Made by a program: the position numbers and the translations under genes
Part shown: positions 46,330-54,296 of the stretch, piece after piece
Position numbering within the stretch: the first letter of the stretch is position 1
Layout: every line of letters begins with the position of its first letter
NCBI RefSeq assembly: GCF_021284765.1
Contig: NZ_CP089924.1
Span: forward strand, 2,684,001-2,748,000
Length of the DNA stretch: 64,000 bases
Direction of reading: 5' to 3'
Source: Lysobacter sp. 5GHs7-4
Lineage (GTDB): Bacteria; Pseudomonadota; Gammaproteobacteria; Xanthomonadales; Xanthomonadaceae
The notes under the pieces: model-generated
What the model was told of the DNA's origin: nothing
The model's database searches: none
The model's input: the letters and a program-made list of their open reading frames with translations, nothing else

Positions 46330-47262
46330 ATGCGCATGTATCTCAGAGCCGCCCTGCCCCTGATGACGGCCGTCTCCCTGTTTCTGCTCACCGCCGCGGC
46401 GGCGCCGCCGCGGAGCGGCCCGGAAGTGCGCGTGGTCGATGTCGACCGGTTCTACGCCTTGTACGAACGAACCGGCGGCAAGCCCAGCGCCGAGCAATTG
46501 CAGCGCGATTATCTGGACCTGGGCAGCCCCGGCCTGATCGAGTTCGCGCGCATGCGCCGCATTACCGGCGAGCGCATTGCGGCGATGATGGCCGAGCGCC
46601 CTGCCCTGTACACCGATGCCCGACGCTGCGTGGACGTATTGCCGGCGGTGGAGTCGCGGCTGGAGACGGCGCTGGCGAAGCTCGGCGAGTACTACCCGCC
46701 GTCGCGGTTTCCGCCGGTGACCCTGGCGATCGGGCGCGGCAAGCCGGTGGGCACCGCCAACGCCAGCGGCGTGATGATCGGGCTGGAAGCATTGTGCGCG
46801 GTGGATTTCATGAATCCCGACCCCGAGGACCGCTTCGTGCACGTGATCGCGCACGAATACGCGCATGCCTTGCAACCGGCGGCGCAGGTGGAGAACAGCG
46901 ACGAATCGGTGCTGCGCGCTTCGCTGATCGAGGGCGGCGCCGAATTCGTGGCCGAGCTGATTTCCGGTTCGGTCAGCTACGGCCACCTGCCCAAGGCGAC
47001 GCGCGGCCGCGAGTTGGAACTGGAAACCGCGTTCCAGGCCGACATGGACGCCAAGGCGCAAGGCTCGGCCTGGCTGTACAACGGCATGGGCACCCCGGAG
47101 CGCCCCGGCGACCTGGGCTACTGGGTCGGCTACCGCATCGCCAAGGCCTACTACCGTCAGGCCAAGGACAAGCGCGCGGCGGTGCGCGAGATCATCGAGA
47201 TCGACGATCCCAAGGCCTTCCTGGCCAAGAGCGGTTGGACGCCGGGCATGGCGTTGCAATGA
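46330..47262 (+). CDS. Exported putative zinc metalloprotease (DUF2268-like)
   Basis: A 310-residue protein. An N-terminal signal (AALPLMTAVSLFLLTAAAAP) leads to a domain with HEYAH (HExxH zinc motif, in FVHVIAHEYAHAL) and EGGAEFVAE about 45 residues later, the usual third-ligand region of this gluzincin-like family. ATG 46330 has only a weak ribosome site. Target unknown. It is followed by a DUF4386 gene on the opposite strand. Confidence 0.83.
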   Translation: MRMYLRAALPLMTAVSLFLLTAAAAPPRSGPEVRVVDVDRFYALYERTGGKPSAEQLQRDYLDLGSPGLIEFARMRRITGERIAAMMAERPALYTDARRCVDVLPAVESRLETALAKLGEYYPPSRFPPVTLAIGRGKPVGTANASGVMIGLEALCAVDFMNPDPEDRFVHVIAHEYAHALQPAAQVENSDESVLRASLIEGGAEFVAELISGSVSYGHLPKATRGRELELETAFQADMDAKAQGSAWLYNGMGTPERPGDLGYWVGYRIAKAYYRQAKDKRAAVREIIEIDDPKAFLAKSGWTPGMALQ

Positions 47263-47308
47263 TCGATCGCGTTGCGATGGCGCGTCCCGTGCCGCGGGCG
47301 CGCCGTCG

Positions 47309-47974
47309 CTAGCGCTGCGGTTGCAGCGGAAAGCCTTTCGCCAGCAGCCAGCACAGCACCGACAGATACGCCAGGGCCAGCGGCATCAGCAACGGATACA
47401 GCACCGGCAAACCGAACAACGGCCGCGCGACGGTGTACATCTGGATCAGAGCCGCGGCGATGCCGAACCCGGCCAGCAGCCGCGGCACCAGCTGCGCCTT
47501 GAACAGGAAGACGAACAGCACCAGCACGCCCAGGCCGCCGATCAACACGTCCAGGAAATGGACGCTGTTGCGCAGGCCGCTCAGCGCCGCCTTCGCGGAT
47601 TGGAACGCGTCGGCTGGCGCGCCGGCGGCGACATAGCTTTCGCTGAGGTGCCGGAACGCGACCAGGGTCGAGCACTCGATCAGGGACACGGCGAGCGCGG
47701 CGACCACGAGACCGAAATAGAAGCGCGTCAGCACCGGATGGCGCTGGCGGAAGTGCGCCGACACCAGGCTGGCCACGGCCAGCGAGACCAGTCCGGTGCC
47801 CAGGCCGATCAGGGCGATCGCGCCGATCCGGTGCGGATGCTGCGCCGCGTTGACCAGCCAACCCGCGCCGGCGAACAGATCCGACTGCAGCTTGAAGTTC
47901 GAGTACAGGCCGAATCCGAAGCTCAGCAGCATGCCCGCTCCGATCCAGCGCCCCACCGCGGTGATGTGGTTCAT
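47309..47974 (-). CDS. DUF4386-family membrane protein
   Basis: A 221-residue protein starting MNHITAVGRWIGAGMLLSFG with about six membrane helices and the pattern AHFRQRHPVLTRFYFGLVVA and GLRNSVHFLDVLIGG. This looks like the DUF4386 family, of unknown function. ATG 47974 has GGGGGAG upstream; an in-frame extension upstream has no coding support. Confidence 0.8.
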   Translation of the reverse strand: MNHITAVGRWIGAGMLLSFGFGLYSNFKLQSDLFAGAGWLVNAAQHPHRIGAIALIGLGTGLVSLAVASLVSAHFRQRHPVLTRFYFGLVVAALAVSLIECSTLVAFRHLSESYVAAGAPADAFQSAKAALSGLRNSVHFLDVLIGGLGVLVLFVFLFKAQLVPRLLAGFGIAAALIQMYTVARPLFGLPVLYPLLMPLALAYLSVLCWLLAKGFPLQPQR

Positions 47975-48110
47975 GTCGCGCTCCCCCAGGCCATGGCCGT
48001 TGCGCCACTGTCGGCGCGCCCGAACCGGGCGCACAAGCGCGAACGCGACCGGCGACGCGATCGCCGGCACCAACGACGCGGGGGCGCGACGGACGGCGCG
48101 GCGTAGAGGC

Positions 48111-48506
48111 TCAGCGTTGGAAGTACGCGGCCTGCAGGAAGCGCATGCCGGCCAGGATCTGGGCCACGCGCGCCTCGGACAGGCGGCCGATGCGCTCGCC
48201 CAGGTGCGCCTTGTAGACGCTGGACACCTGCGACACCACGACCACGCTGTGTCGGGACAGATCGCCCTCGCCCGGCTCCAGCAGCAGGTTTCCGGGCTCG
48301 CTGGCCCGGTTCAAGTTGGAACTCAGGGCGCAGACCACCACGGTGCCGATGCGCGAGTGGTTGAACAGATCGTCCTGCACGATCACATGCGGGTGCGCGA
48401 CACCGGGGACCGAGCCGCGGCTAGGATCGGGCGGCAGCCAGTACAGCTCGCCCTGGTGGACGATGCGTGCATGCGGCGCGGGCGGCGCGTCGGGGGCTCT
48501 GTCCAT
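48111..48506 (-). CDS. PemK/MazF-like protein without adjacent antitoxin
   Basis: A 131-residue PemK/MazF-fold protein: GELYWLPPDPSRGSVPG, HPHVIVQDD, VVVCALSSNLNRA, and VVVSQVSSVYKAHLGERIG. These are the strands and loops of toxin mRNA interferases (RNase activity in known members). No antitoxin-sized gene lies up- or downstream; the divergent CorA-like gene follows 230 bases away. It may be a solitary toxin, regulated by a distant antitoxin, or an inactive relative. Confidence 0.8.
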   Translation of the reverse strand: MDRAPDAPPAPHARIVHQGELYWLPPDPSRGSVPGVAHPHVIVQDDLFNHSRIGTVVVCALSSNLNRASEPGNLLLEPGEGDLSRHSVVVVSQVSSVYKAHLGERIGRLSEARVAQILAGMRFLQAAYFQR

Positions 48507-48736
48507 GTCGGGCGGTGCGGGTCTGTCGGATAAGCCGGAGATGGTGCGCCAAGCGACCGCGCAGATGCCAGCGGTACGCGCTTGCGGGCGGATCTACCGT
48601 GGAGTCGCTAGAGCGCGCCTGCCGGACAAAAGCTCAGAAGCAGGACCTGCCGCACCGAACGGCACAACGACGGACGCCCGAGGCATCGCCCGCCATCAAC
48701 TTCCGCTAGGCTCCGCACATCCCAGGGAAGCGCGCC

Positions 48737-49753
48737 ATGCGGTCTGTCGACAGTACTTACGGTTCCAACGAGGACGGTCTGGTCTGGGGCTACCGCTTCG
48801 CTCCGGGACAGGCCGCGCAGACCATCGGCACCGACGCGGTACCGGCGTTCCTGGCCGCGCAGGACGGCGCCGGCGCGGGCGAGTTCCTGTGGCTGCATTT
48901 CTCGCTGTCCAATCAGGGCGCCGAGCGTTACCTGCGCCGCGTGCTGGCCCTGCCCGAAGCCTTCTTCGAGTCGCTGGGCACCCAGGTCGGCTCCACCCGG
49001 TTGGAGCAGGACGACGACGCCCTGATCGCGGTGATCCACGACGTGCTGTTCGAATCCAGTTTCGACGCTTCCGAGGTCGGCACTACCAGCCTGTGCATCA
49101 CGCCAAAGATGATCGTGAGCGCGCGCCTGCGGCCGCTGCGGTCGGTCGACCGCCTGCGCGCGGCGGTGCGCGCCGGCCAGCCGTTCCGCTCGCCGGTGGA
49201 ACTGCTGGCGCATTTGTTGCGCGATCAGGCCAACGTGCTCAGCGACATTCTGCGCAAATCGACGCTGCGCGTGGACGGGATCGAGGATCGGCTGCTGGCC
49301 AACCGCATCGCCAGCGACCGCACCGAACTGGGGTCGCTGCGGCGTTCGCTGGTGCGCCTGCAGCGACTGATGGCGCCGGAGCCGACCGCGCTGTTCCGCC
49401 TGCTGAACCGGCCGCCGGCCTGGGTCGACCGCGACGACGTGCAGGATCTGCAGCAGGCGGCGGAGGAATTTTCGACCGCGATCGGCGATTCGGCGGCGCT
49501 GGTCGAACGGGTGAAGCTGATCCAGGAAGAACTGGCGGCGCTGGTGAACGAGCAGACCGGTCGCAGCCTGTTCGTGCTGACCGTGGTCACGGTGCTGGCG
49601 CTGCCGGTGAATCTGGTCGCCGGTCTGTTCGGCATGAACGTGGGCGGGGTACCGCTGTCCGCGCACGCGCACGGTTTCGCGATCGTGGTGACGGCGCTGG
49701 TCGTGCTGACGGCGGTGCTGGCGTATCTGGCGTTCGGGCGCAATCGCGATTAG
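48737..49753 (+). CDS. CorA/ZntB-family metal transporter
   Basis: A 338-residue CorA-family protein. The large N-terminal cytoplasmic domain ends in a long helix (LRRSLVRLQRLMAPEP and DSAALVERVKLIQEEL). Two C-terminal membrane helices are joined by the signature GMNVGGVP (GMN motif). The overall form fits ZntB-like zinc transporters more than MgtE or classical CorA, but the metal is not determined by sequence alone. Start ATG 48737. Confidence 0.9.
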   Translation: MRSVDSTYGSNEDGLVWGYRFAPGQAAQTIGTDAVPAFLAAQDGAGAGEFLWLHFSLSNQGAERYLRRVLALPEAFFESLGTQVGSTRLEQDDDALIAVIHDVLFESSFDASEVGTTSLCITPKMIVSARLRPLRSVDRLRAAVRAGQPFRSPVELLAHLLRDQANVLSDILRKSTLRVDGIEDRLLANRIASDRTELGSLRRSLVRLQRLMAPEPTALFRLLNRPPAWVDRDDVQDLQQAAEEFSTAIGDSAALVERVKLIQEELAALVNEQTGRSLFVLTVVTVLALPVNLVAGLFGMNVGGVPLSAHAHGFAIVVTALVVLTAVLAYLAFGRNRD

Positions 49754-49872
49754 GCGGCCGTGGTGCCCAGCGACCGCCGTGGTTGGCGCGCTTTCGGCTT
49801 GCGCGGCGTGAGGCGTCCGACCATATCCAGGGTGGCGCGATCGCGGTCGGCCTCCCTGCGGGGTATCCACGC

Positions 49873-50667
49873 TCAGCGCAGCGGAAAATCGTAGGCCATG
49901 TGCGGCGTCGGCTCGGGCTTGTAGGTGTAGTGCCACCACTCCAGGGGATAGTTGGCGAAGCCCTCGCGCGCCATCGCGGTGAGCAGACGCTGGCGGTTCT
50001 CGCGCTGCACTGAAGTGGCGCCCGGCCAGTCGGTGTGGGCGGAGACATCGAAGTAGTCGAAGGGCGTGCCCATGTCCAATGCGGCGCAGGTGGACGCATC
50101 GTCCGCGGATGCGCAGCGCATCAGGCTCAGATCCAGGGTCGCGCCGCGGCTGTGGCCGGAGGTCGGCGAGATGTAGTCGCCCAACAAGGCGCGCTTGGCC
50201 AGATTTGGGTAGTACGCGGCCTTGGTGGCCTGGTCGTCGAGGTCGCCGGCCCAGGCGACGAAATCGGCGACGGCACGGGCCGGGCGATAGCAGTCGAAGA
50301 TCTTCAAGCGCAGGCCCTCGCGGCGCAGCGACGTTTCGACGCGTTGCAGGGCCCGCGCGACCGGACGCAGCAGATAGCAACGCGGCGCCCCGTAGCCGGC
50401 GACGGGACGGCCGACGAAATTGTCGCTGCCGGCGTAGCGGATCTCCAAGGCCAGGTCCGGGACCAGCTCGCGCAGGTCGAGCATGCCTGCGGCGGCGGGG
50501 TCGGCCGCGGTGGAGAGGTGCGGCGCGACCGGTGCCGCCGCTGCCGGCGATGGGGGAGCCGACATGCAAGCGGCCACGACCAGCGTCGCCCCCAACAGGA
50601 CCGCGATGCGCAGGGGGCGGACCGCGGCCATTCGCAGCCGCGACCATGGCGTTGGCTGCGAGCTCAT
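49873..50667 (-). CDS. VanX-type D-Ala-D-Ala dipeptidase-like lipoprotein (M15D)
   Basis: A 264-residue protein with a lipobox (VVAACMS), so likely membrane-anchored. M15 zinc motifs are SGHSRGATLD (His, Asp) and EWWHYT (Glu, His). RYAGSDNFVGRP and FDCYRPARA are family segments. It probably cleaves D-Ala-D-Ala in cell-wall recycling, not necessarily in vancomycin resistance. ATG 50667 is used; ATG 50631 is also possible. Confidence 0.88.
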   Translation of the reverse strand: MSSQPTPWSRLRMAAVRPLRIAVLLGATLVVAACMSAPPSPAAAAPVAPHLSTAADPAAAGMLDLRELVPDLALEIRYAGSDNFVGRPVAGYGAPRCYLLRPVARALQRVETSLRREGLRLKIFDCYRPARAVADFVAWAGDLDDQATKAAYYPNLAKRALLGDYISPTSGHSRGATLDLSLMRCASADDASTCAALDMGTPFDYFDVSAHTDWPGATSVQRENRQRLLTAMAREGFANYPLEWWHYTYKPEPTPHMAYDFPLR

Positions 50668-50686
50668 GCGATCCGGCCCGCGACTC

Positions 50687-51286
50687 TCAGTACACCGCGA
50701 AGTCGGCACGGCAGCCGTTGTCGACCCAGATGCTGTTGCGCTCCACGCCCCAGTTCTGGCCGTACTGGCAATAGGTCTTGCTGAGCTGGCGCTGCACCTC
50801 GACGTGGCCGCGGCCGTAGAACGGGCAGCGCACGTAGTTGTTGTTGTTGGACTCGCAGCGCACCGTGTTGCTGGGCTGGTAGTAGTTGCCGCCGTTGTAG
50901 CGGTCGTCGTCGTAATAGCGGTCGCGATCGCGGTCCTTCTTCTTGTTGGCCAGGATGGCCGCGCCGATCAGGCCGACCACGACGGCGCCGGCGATGGCGT
51001 TGGAATTGCCATTGGAAGAGGACTGGTAGTCGCCGACGTTGAACTCGGCGCGGCAGCCGTTGGTCACCCAGATGCGATTGCGGTCGTAGCCCCAGGTGTC
51101 GTTCTGCCAGCAGCCCGAGGAGCTGAGTTGGCGAGACAGGGTGACGCCGCCGCGGGTGTCGATGGGACAACTCTTGTACTGGCCGTTGCCGGATTCGCAG
51201 CGCACGGTCTGCCCGGCATGGGCAGGCTGGCTGAGCGCGGGCAGGATCAGGGCGATGACGAGGGCGCTGCTGACGAGTCGTTTCAT
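50687..51286 (-). CDS. DUF3011 protein with two repeats
   Basis: A 199-residue exported protein with signal peptide (VSSALVIALILPALSQPAHA). It holds two DUF3011 units: VRCESGNGQYKSCPID...WGYDRNRIWVTNGCRAEF and VRCESNNNNYVRCPF...WGVERNSIWVDNGCRADF. They are separated by a hydrophobic stretch (IAGAVVVGLIGAAILA) and an acidic/basic linker. Eight cysteines suggest extracytoplasmic disulphides. Role unknown. ATG 51286 has AAGGAGAC upstream. Confidence 0.9.
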   Translation of the reverse strand: MKRLVSSALVIALILPALSQPAHAGQTVRCESGNGQYKSCPIDTRGGVTLSRQLSSSGCWQNDTWGYDRNRIWVTNGCRAEFNVGDYQSSSNGNSNAIAGAVVVGLIGAAILANKKKDRDRDRYYDDDRYNGGNYYQPSNTVRCESNNNNYVRCPFYGRGHVEVQRQLSKTYCQYGQNWGVERNSIWVDNGCRADFAVY

Positions 51287-51297
51287 GGTCGTCTCCT

Positions 51298-51699
51298 TCA
51301 CTTCGCGGTCTGACGGGCCTGGGCCAGAGCTTCCAATTCAGCGCCGGCGAGGTGGCCGTCGCGATCGGTATCGAAGCTGTCGAACACAGGCCGCAGCGCG
51401 TCGCCGTAGGCGTCCATGGTGATTTCGTGCTGCGGATTCTCGGCGCGCGCGGTCGGCACCAGGTGCGCGGGAATTTCGGCGCCGCGCAGCACGCCGTCGC
51501 GGTCCTGATCGGCCTGGGCGAAGCGGCGGATCATGGCATTGCGGTATTCCTCGAACGAGAGCTTGCCGTCGCCATCGCGATCCATGCGCTTGAGCAGGCC
51601 CTCGGGGGTGACGGCGGCGGGGCCGTCCTTCTGTTGCGCCAGCGCCCACGGGCTGACGCACAGCAGGGCGAATGCGGCCAACGACAGGCATCGTTTCAT
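51298..51699 (-). CDS. Exported EF-hand protein
   Basis: A 133-residue protein with signal peptide (SLAAFALLCVSPWALA) and three EF-hand loops: DRDGDGKLSFEE, DQDRDGVLRGAE and DTDRDGHLAGAE. The loops have the usual Asp/Glu coordinating positions, so calcium binding in the periplasm is likely. It sits 11 bases upstream of the DUF3011 gene on the same strand, suggesting co-expression. Confidence 0.88.
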   Translation of the reverse strand: MKRCLSLAAFALLCVSPWALAQQKDGPAAVTPEGLLKRMDRDGDGKLSFEEYRNAMIRRFAQADQDRDGVLRGAEIPAHLVPTARAENPQHEITMDAYGDALRPVFDSFDTDRDGHLAGAELEALAQARQTAK

Positions 51700-52155
51700 G
51701 CGGTACTCCTGAGATTGGGAACGGTCGACAACGGCGCTGAGGCCGCAAGGGCCGCGTGCGCTGACAATGACGGGGACGGTTGGACGGCTTCCTTCTTCCT
51801 CATGGTTCGAACGGCATCCTGGCGGTTCGGGGCGCGCGCGACGGTTACCGACGGATCATGGCCGGCGCGACGGAACGGCTAAGGCGCTCGCCCATCCCCG
51901 CCCCGCCAGGCGCCGCCCGATTCCGTCACGCGTGTGCCTGCGCGATCGGATTGGGCACTGCACCAGCCGGCTCGGGCTATCGGATCTTGGCTTACGCAAC
52001 ATGACTCACCCCAGGCATGCCGTCGCAGACGCCATCCATAATGCACCAAGCGTTAGCAAAGCATGCAGGCCGGCCGAACCGGGGCGGCGCCGGCGCGCTC
52101 ACGTCGTCGCGGACGTGCGCGACGTCACACCGCCCGTTTTTGGCGTCGTGCGCCG
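51700..52155. other. 456-base gap with no gene seen
   Basis: Between the EF-hand gene and the DUF4124 gene I see no ORF with a credible start, ribosome site or protein features; the longer frames here have no conserved pattern. No palindrome or repeat stands out. It probably holds the EF-hand promoter and untranslated sequence. Confidence 0.4.
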
Positions 52156-52572
52156 CTACTTGCAGGCATCGAAGACCGCATCGTTGAGGGCGCTGACCAG
52201 CTCGTAATCGCGCTCCATGCCGACCGTCGCCAGCTTGCGTTCCCGCCGGGCGCGCGCGGCATCGCAGTCGCGGCCGGCGCCGAGGCGAATCACCGAAGCA
52301 CGTGCACGACCGGGCCGGTCGGTGCCGGCCAACCGGGAGAGATAGCGCGAATCGGCCTGACCGCGGCGCTGCGCCTCCCGCTGCTTGCTGCGCTCGGCGG
52401 CATCCGGCAACGGCTGCGGCGTGGCGTCCCAGACCCGCGCCGCGGCGCCTGTCTCGCAGGTGGCCGATTGGTAGCTGACCGCGCCACCGGGGGCGACGCA
52501 TTTGTACAGATGGCTGGCCTGCGTTGCGGCCGGCAGCAGGAACACTAGTACGCAGAGTGCGTATCGGGGCAT
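52156..52572 (-). CDS. Exported DUF4124-like protein
   Basis: A 138-residue protein with a signal peptide (YALCVLVFLLPAATQASH) followed by the short DUF4124 motif HLYKCVAPGGAVSYQSATC, then a charged helical region (SKQREAQRRGQADSRYL) and the C-terminal VSALNDAVFDACK. ATG 52572 has AAGGAAGA upstream. Function of the family is unknown. Confidence 0.85.
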   Translation of the reverse strand: MPRYALCVLVFLLPAATQASHLYKCVAPGGAVSYQSATCETGAAARVWDATPQPLPDAAERSKQREAQRRGQADSRYLSRLAGTDRPGRARASVIRLGAGRDCDAARARRERKLATVGMERDYELVSALNDAVFDACK

Positions 52573-52971
52573 GACGATCTTCCTTGATCCAGGTGTCGAT
52601 GGAACTTGATGGGCGTGTACACAGGGTGCACGCCGGCGCGCGCCGGCGGCAGCGGGTTCGTGCGCATGGACGCATCGGTGGAATGCGGATGACCGGGTAA
52701 GAATCGACCTACCCGGTTCGGAGCGCGGGGACTTGAGCGCGCCTGCACGATGGGTCGAATGCGACCCGCGCATGCTCTCGGCGAGACCGACCCGTTCGGA
52801 ACACGGCGGCCATGCAGAACGCAGGCGCATCCGCTGCGCGAGCGACGCGCCTTATCGTCGTTCGTTTTCAGTCACCGCCGATTCCGCCCGGCTCCGCGGG
52901 CGCGATGTGCGCTTCGGCCGCGCCGTCGTGCAGCCGCGACGCAAGGTTTGCCGACCGCCGCCGCTCGACGC
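52573..52971. other. 399-base gap with no gene seen
   Basis: No supported gene lies between the DUF4124 gene and the SnoaL-like gene. Frames on both strands are GC-driven and lack start sites with ribosome sites. No strong palindrome or repeat is visible. Confidence 0.4.
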
Positions 52972-53433
52972 TCAGGGCTTGGCCGCGGCCGGCGCCGGCA
53001 GGCGCGAGGCATGGCTGGCCACCATCACCCAGCCCTTGGGCCCGCGCACGTAGGTGTCGGTGAACTGGAAATCGGCGGCGAAGGCCTGGCCTTCGGAAAC
53101 GCCCTTGACCGTGGTGATGCCCAGCGCGATCGCGGTGTCGTTGCCGTAGTAGCGCAGGCGGGTGCCGTGGTTGCGGAACACCTCGTAGGTGGTCACGCCC
53201 TTGGCAAGCTCGGCCACCTCGTCGGCGCGCGTGGTGATCTTGCCGTTGGACGCGGTGAGAGTGAACTCGGGATCCAGGTGCTCGCCGATCCAGGCCGCGT
53301 CCTCGGCTTCGTAGGCGGCGCAGATCTCGCGCTCGAGCTGCAGGATGGCGCGCTCGTCGGCGCTGCGGTCGGCGGCGACGGCGGTGGGTGCGAACAAACC
53401 CAGGGCGATGGACAGCGGCAGCAGCAGGCGCAT
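52972..53433 (-). CDS. Exported DUF4440/SnoaL-like protein
   Basis: A 153-residue protein with a signal peptide (LLLPLSIALGLFAPTAVAAD). The NTF2-like body has ERAILQLEREICAAYEAEDA, WIGEHLDPEFTLTASNG and TDTYVRGPKGWVMVASH. DUF4440 proteins are ketosteroid isomerase-like. AAGGAA lies 8 bases before ATG 53433; longer in-frame codons upstream run into other genes. Confidence 0.88.
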   Translation of the reverse strand: MRLLLPLSIALGLFAPTAVAADRSADERAILQLEREICAAYEAEDAAWIGEHLDPEFTLTASNGKITTRADEVAELAKGVTTYEVFRNHGTRLRYYGNDTAIALGITTVKGVSEGQAFAADFQFTDTYVRGPKGWVMVASHASRLPAPAAAKP

Positions 53434-53537
53434 TGCGGATTCCTTGCGAGGTCGGTGGCGAAAGACGCCGGTGGCGCCCCTCGCGCAGCATGCCTGGCCT
53501 GGGCGACGCAGGCTGCTCCGATCTTGCGGATTCGCGC

Positions 53538-53744
53538 TCAGCGGCCGATGCCGTGCGGCTCGATCACGCCCGAGGCGATGCCGGCGGCGACCAGCGCGAT
53601 CAGGGCCACCGACAGCGCGATGCGGCGGGTGAGCGCGTTGACGGTGCGTTTGCTCTGGCCGTGGTCGACCAGCATGTAGTACATGCCCGCGCCCAGGTTC
53701 CAGACGATCAGGCTCAGGAAAGCGACGATGAACAGCGTTTTCAT
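53538..53744 (-). CDS. DUF2909-family twin-helix membrane protein
   Basis: A 68-residue protein of two membrane helices: KTLFIVAFLSLIVWNLGAGM and RRIALSVALIALVAAGIASG joined by VDHGQSKRTVNALT, ending PHGIGR. The loop and end match DUF2909, found near cytochrome oxidase genes in many proteobacteria, though none is here. ATG 53744 has GGGAA upstream. Confidence 0.85.
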   Translation of the reverse strand: MKTLFIVAFLSLIVWNLGAGMYYMLVDHGQSKRTVNALTRRIALSVALIALVAAGIASGVIEPHGIGR

Positions 53745-53813
53745 TGCAGGTTCCCTGCCGGGCTCGGCCGGCGGCGTAACGGACCCGCGCAGCGCCGCGG
53801 GCGGCGTCGACAA

Positions 53814-54197
53814 CTAGGGGGCCGCTTGCACGGCGGCCGCCGCCACGCGCCAACGCGGCAACAGGCGCAGGCGCAACACCAACGCGGCGGTCATCACCAG
53901 CAAAAACAAGCCGTAAGCGACGGACGTCGCCAGCACCTGTTTCCAGATCGCACCGGCATTGGGGTCGGCGTTGTGCATGGACCAGTGCATGCCCCACCCG
54001 GCCAGCAGCGTCGCCAGCAGCAAGGCGCCGCTGTCGAACCAGGTGCGCGCCGGCAGGCGCGGCTGTTTCGGGTAGGCCCAGTAAAGCCAGGCCAGTATCG
54101 AAAACCACGGCACGAACAGGATCAGCGCGAGATTGAGTTCGACCTGTGGGTTCATGGCGGCGGTCGGCATCGGCAGGGATCGTTGGGATGAGGCCAT
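53814..54197 (-). CDS. Small membrane protein of unknown function
   Basis: Up to 127 residues with three membrane helices (LALILFVPWFSILAWLYWAY, SGALLLATLLAGWGMHWSM, LFLLVMTAALVLRLRLL). The start is uncertain between ATG 54197 and ATG 54155; neither has a ribosome site, and the shorter form (MNPQVELN) gives a cleaner N-terminus. It is divergent from the MocR regulator, across repeats likely to be its binding sites, so it may be a target. Confidence 0.7.
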   Translation of the reverse strand: MASSQRSLPMPTAAMNPQVELNLALILFVPWFSILAWLYWAYPKQPRLPARTWFDSGALLLATLLAGWGMHWSMHNADPNAGAIWKQVLATSVAYGLFLLVMTAALVLRLRLLPRWRVAAAAVQAAP

Positions 54198-54207
54198 GCT
54201 GCGCTTA

Positions 54208-54257
54208 CCGGATCAGTTTCGCCAGAATCAGATATGAGATAAAAAACCGTATCAGTT
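54208..54257. promoter_or_regulatory. Direct repeats between membrane protein and MocR genes
   Basis: CCGGATCAGTT (54208-54218) and CCGTATCAGTT (54247-54257) share ten of eleven bases in direct orientation, 39 bases apart, with a third ATCAG at 54227-54231. An AT-rich tract lies between. MocR regulators commonly bind direct repeats near their own promoters, and the region is shared with the divergent membrane protein. Confidence 0.5.
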
Positions 54258-54296
54258 GAGCTGCATGGCCCGCCCCGCCGTGCTTCGGAGACCGCC

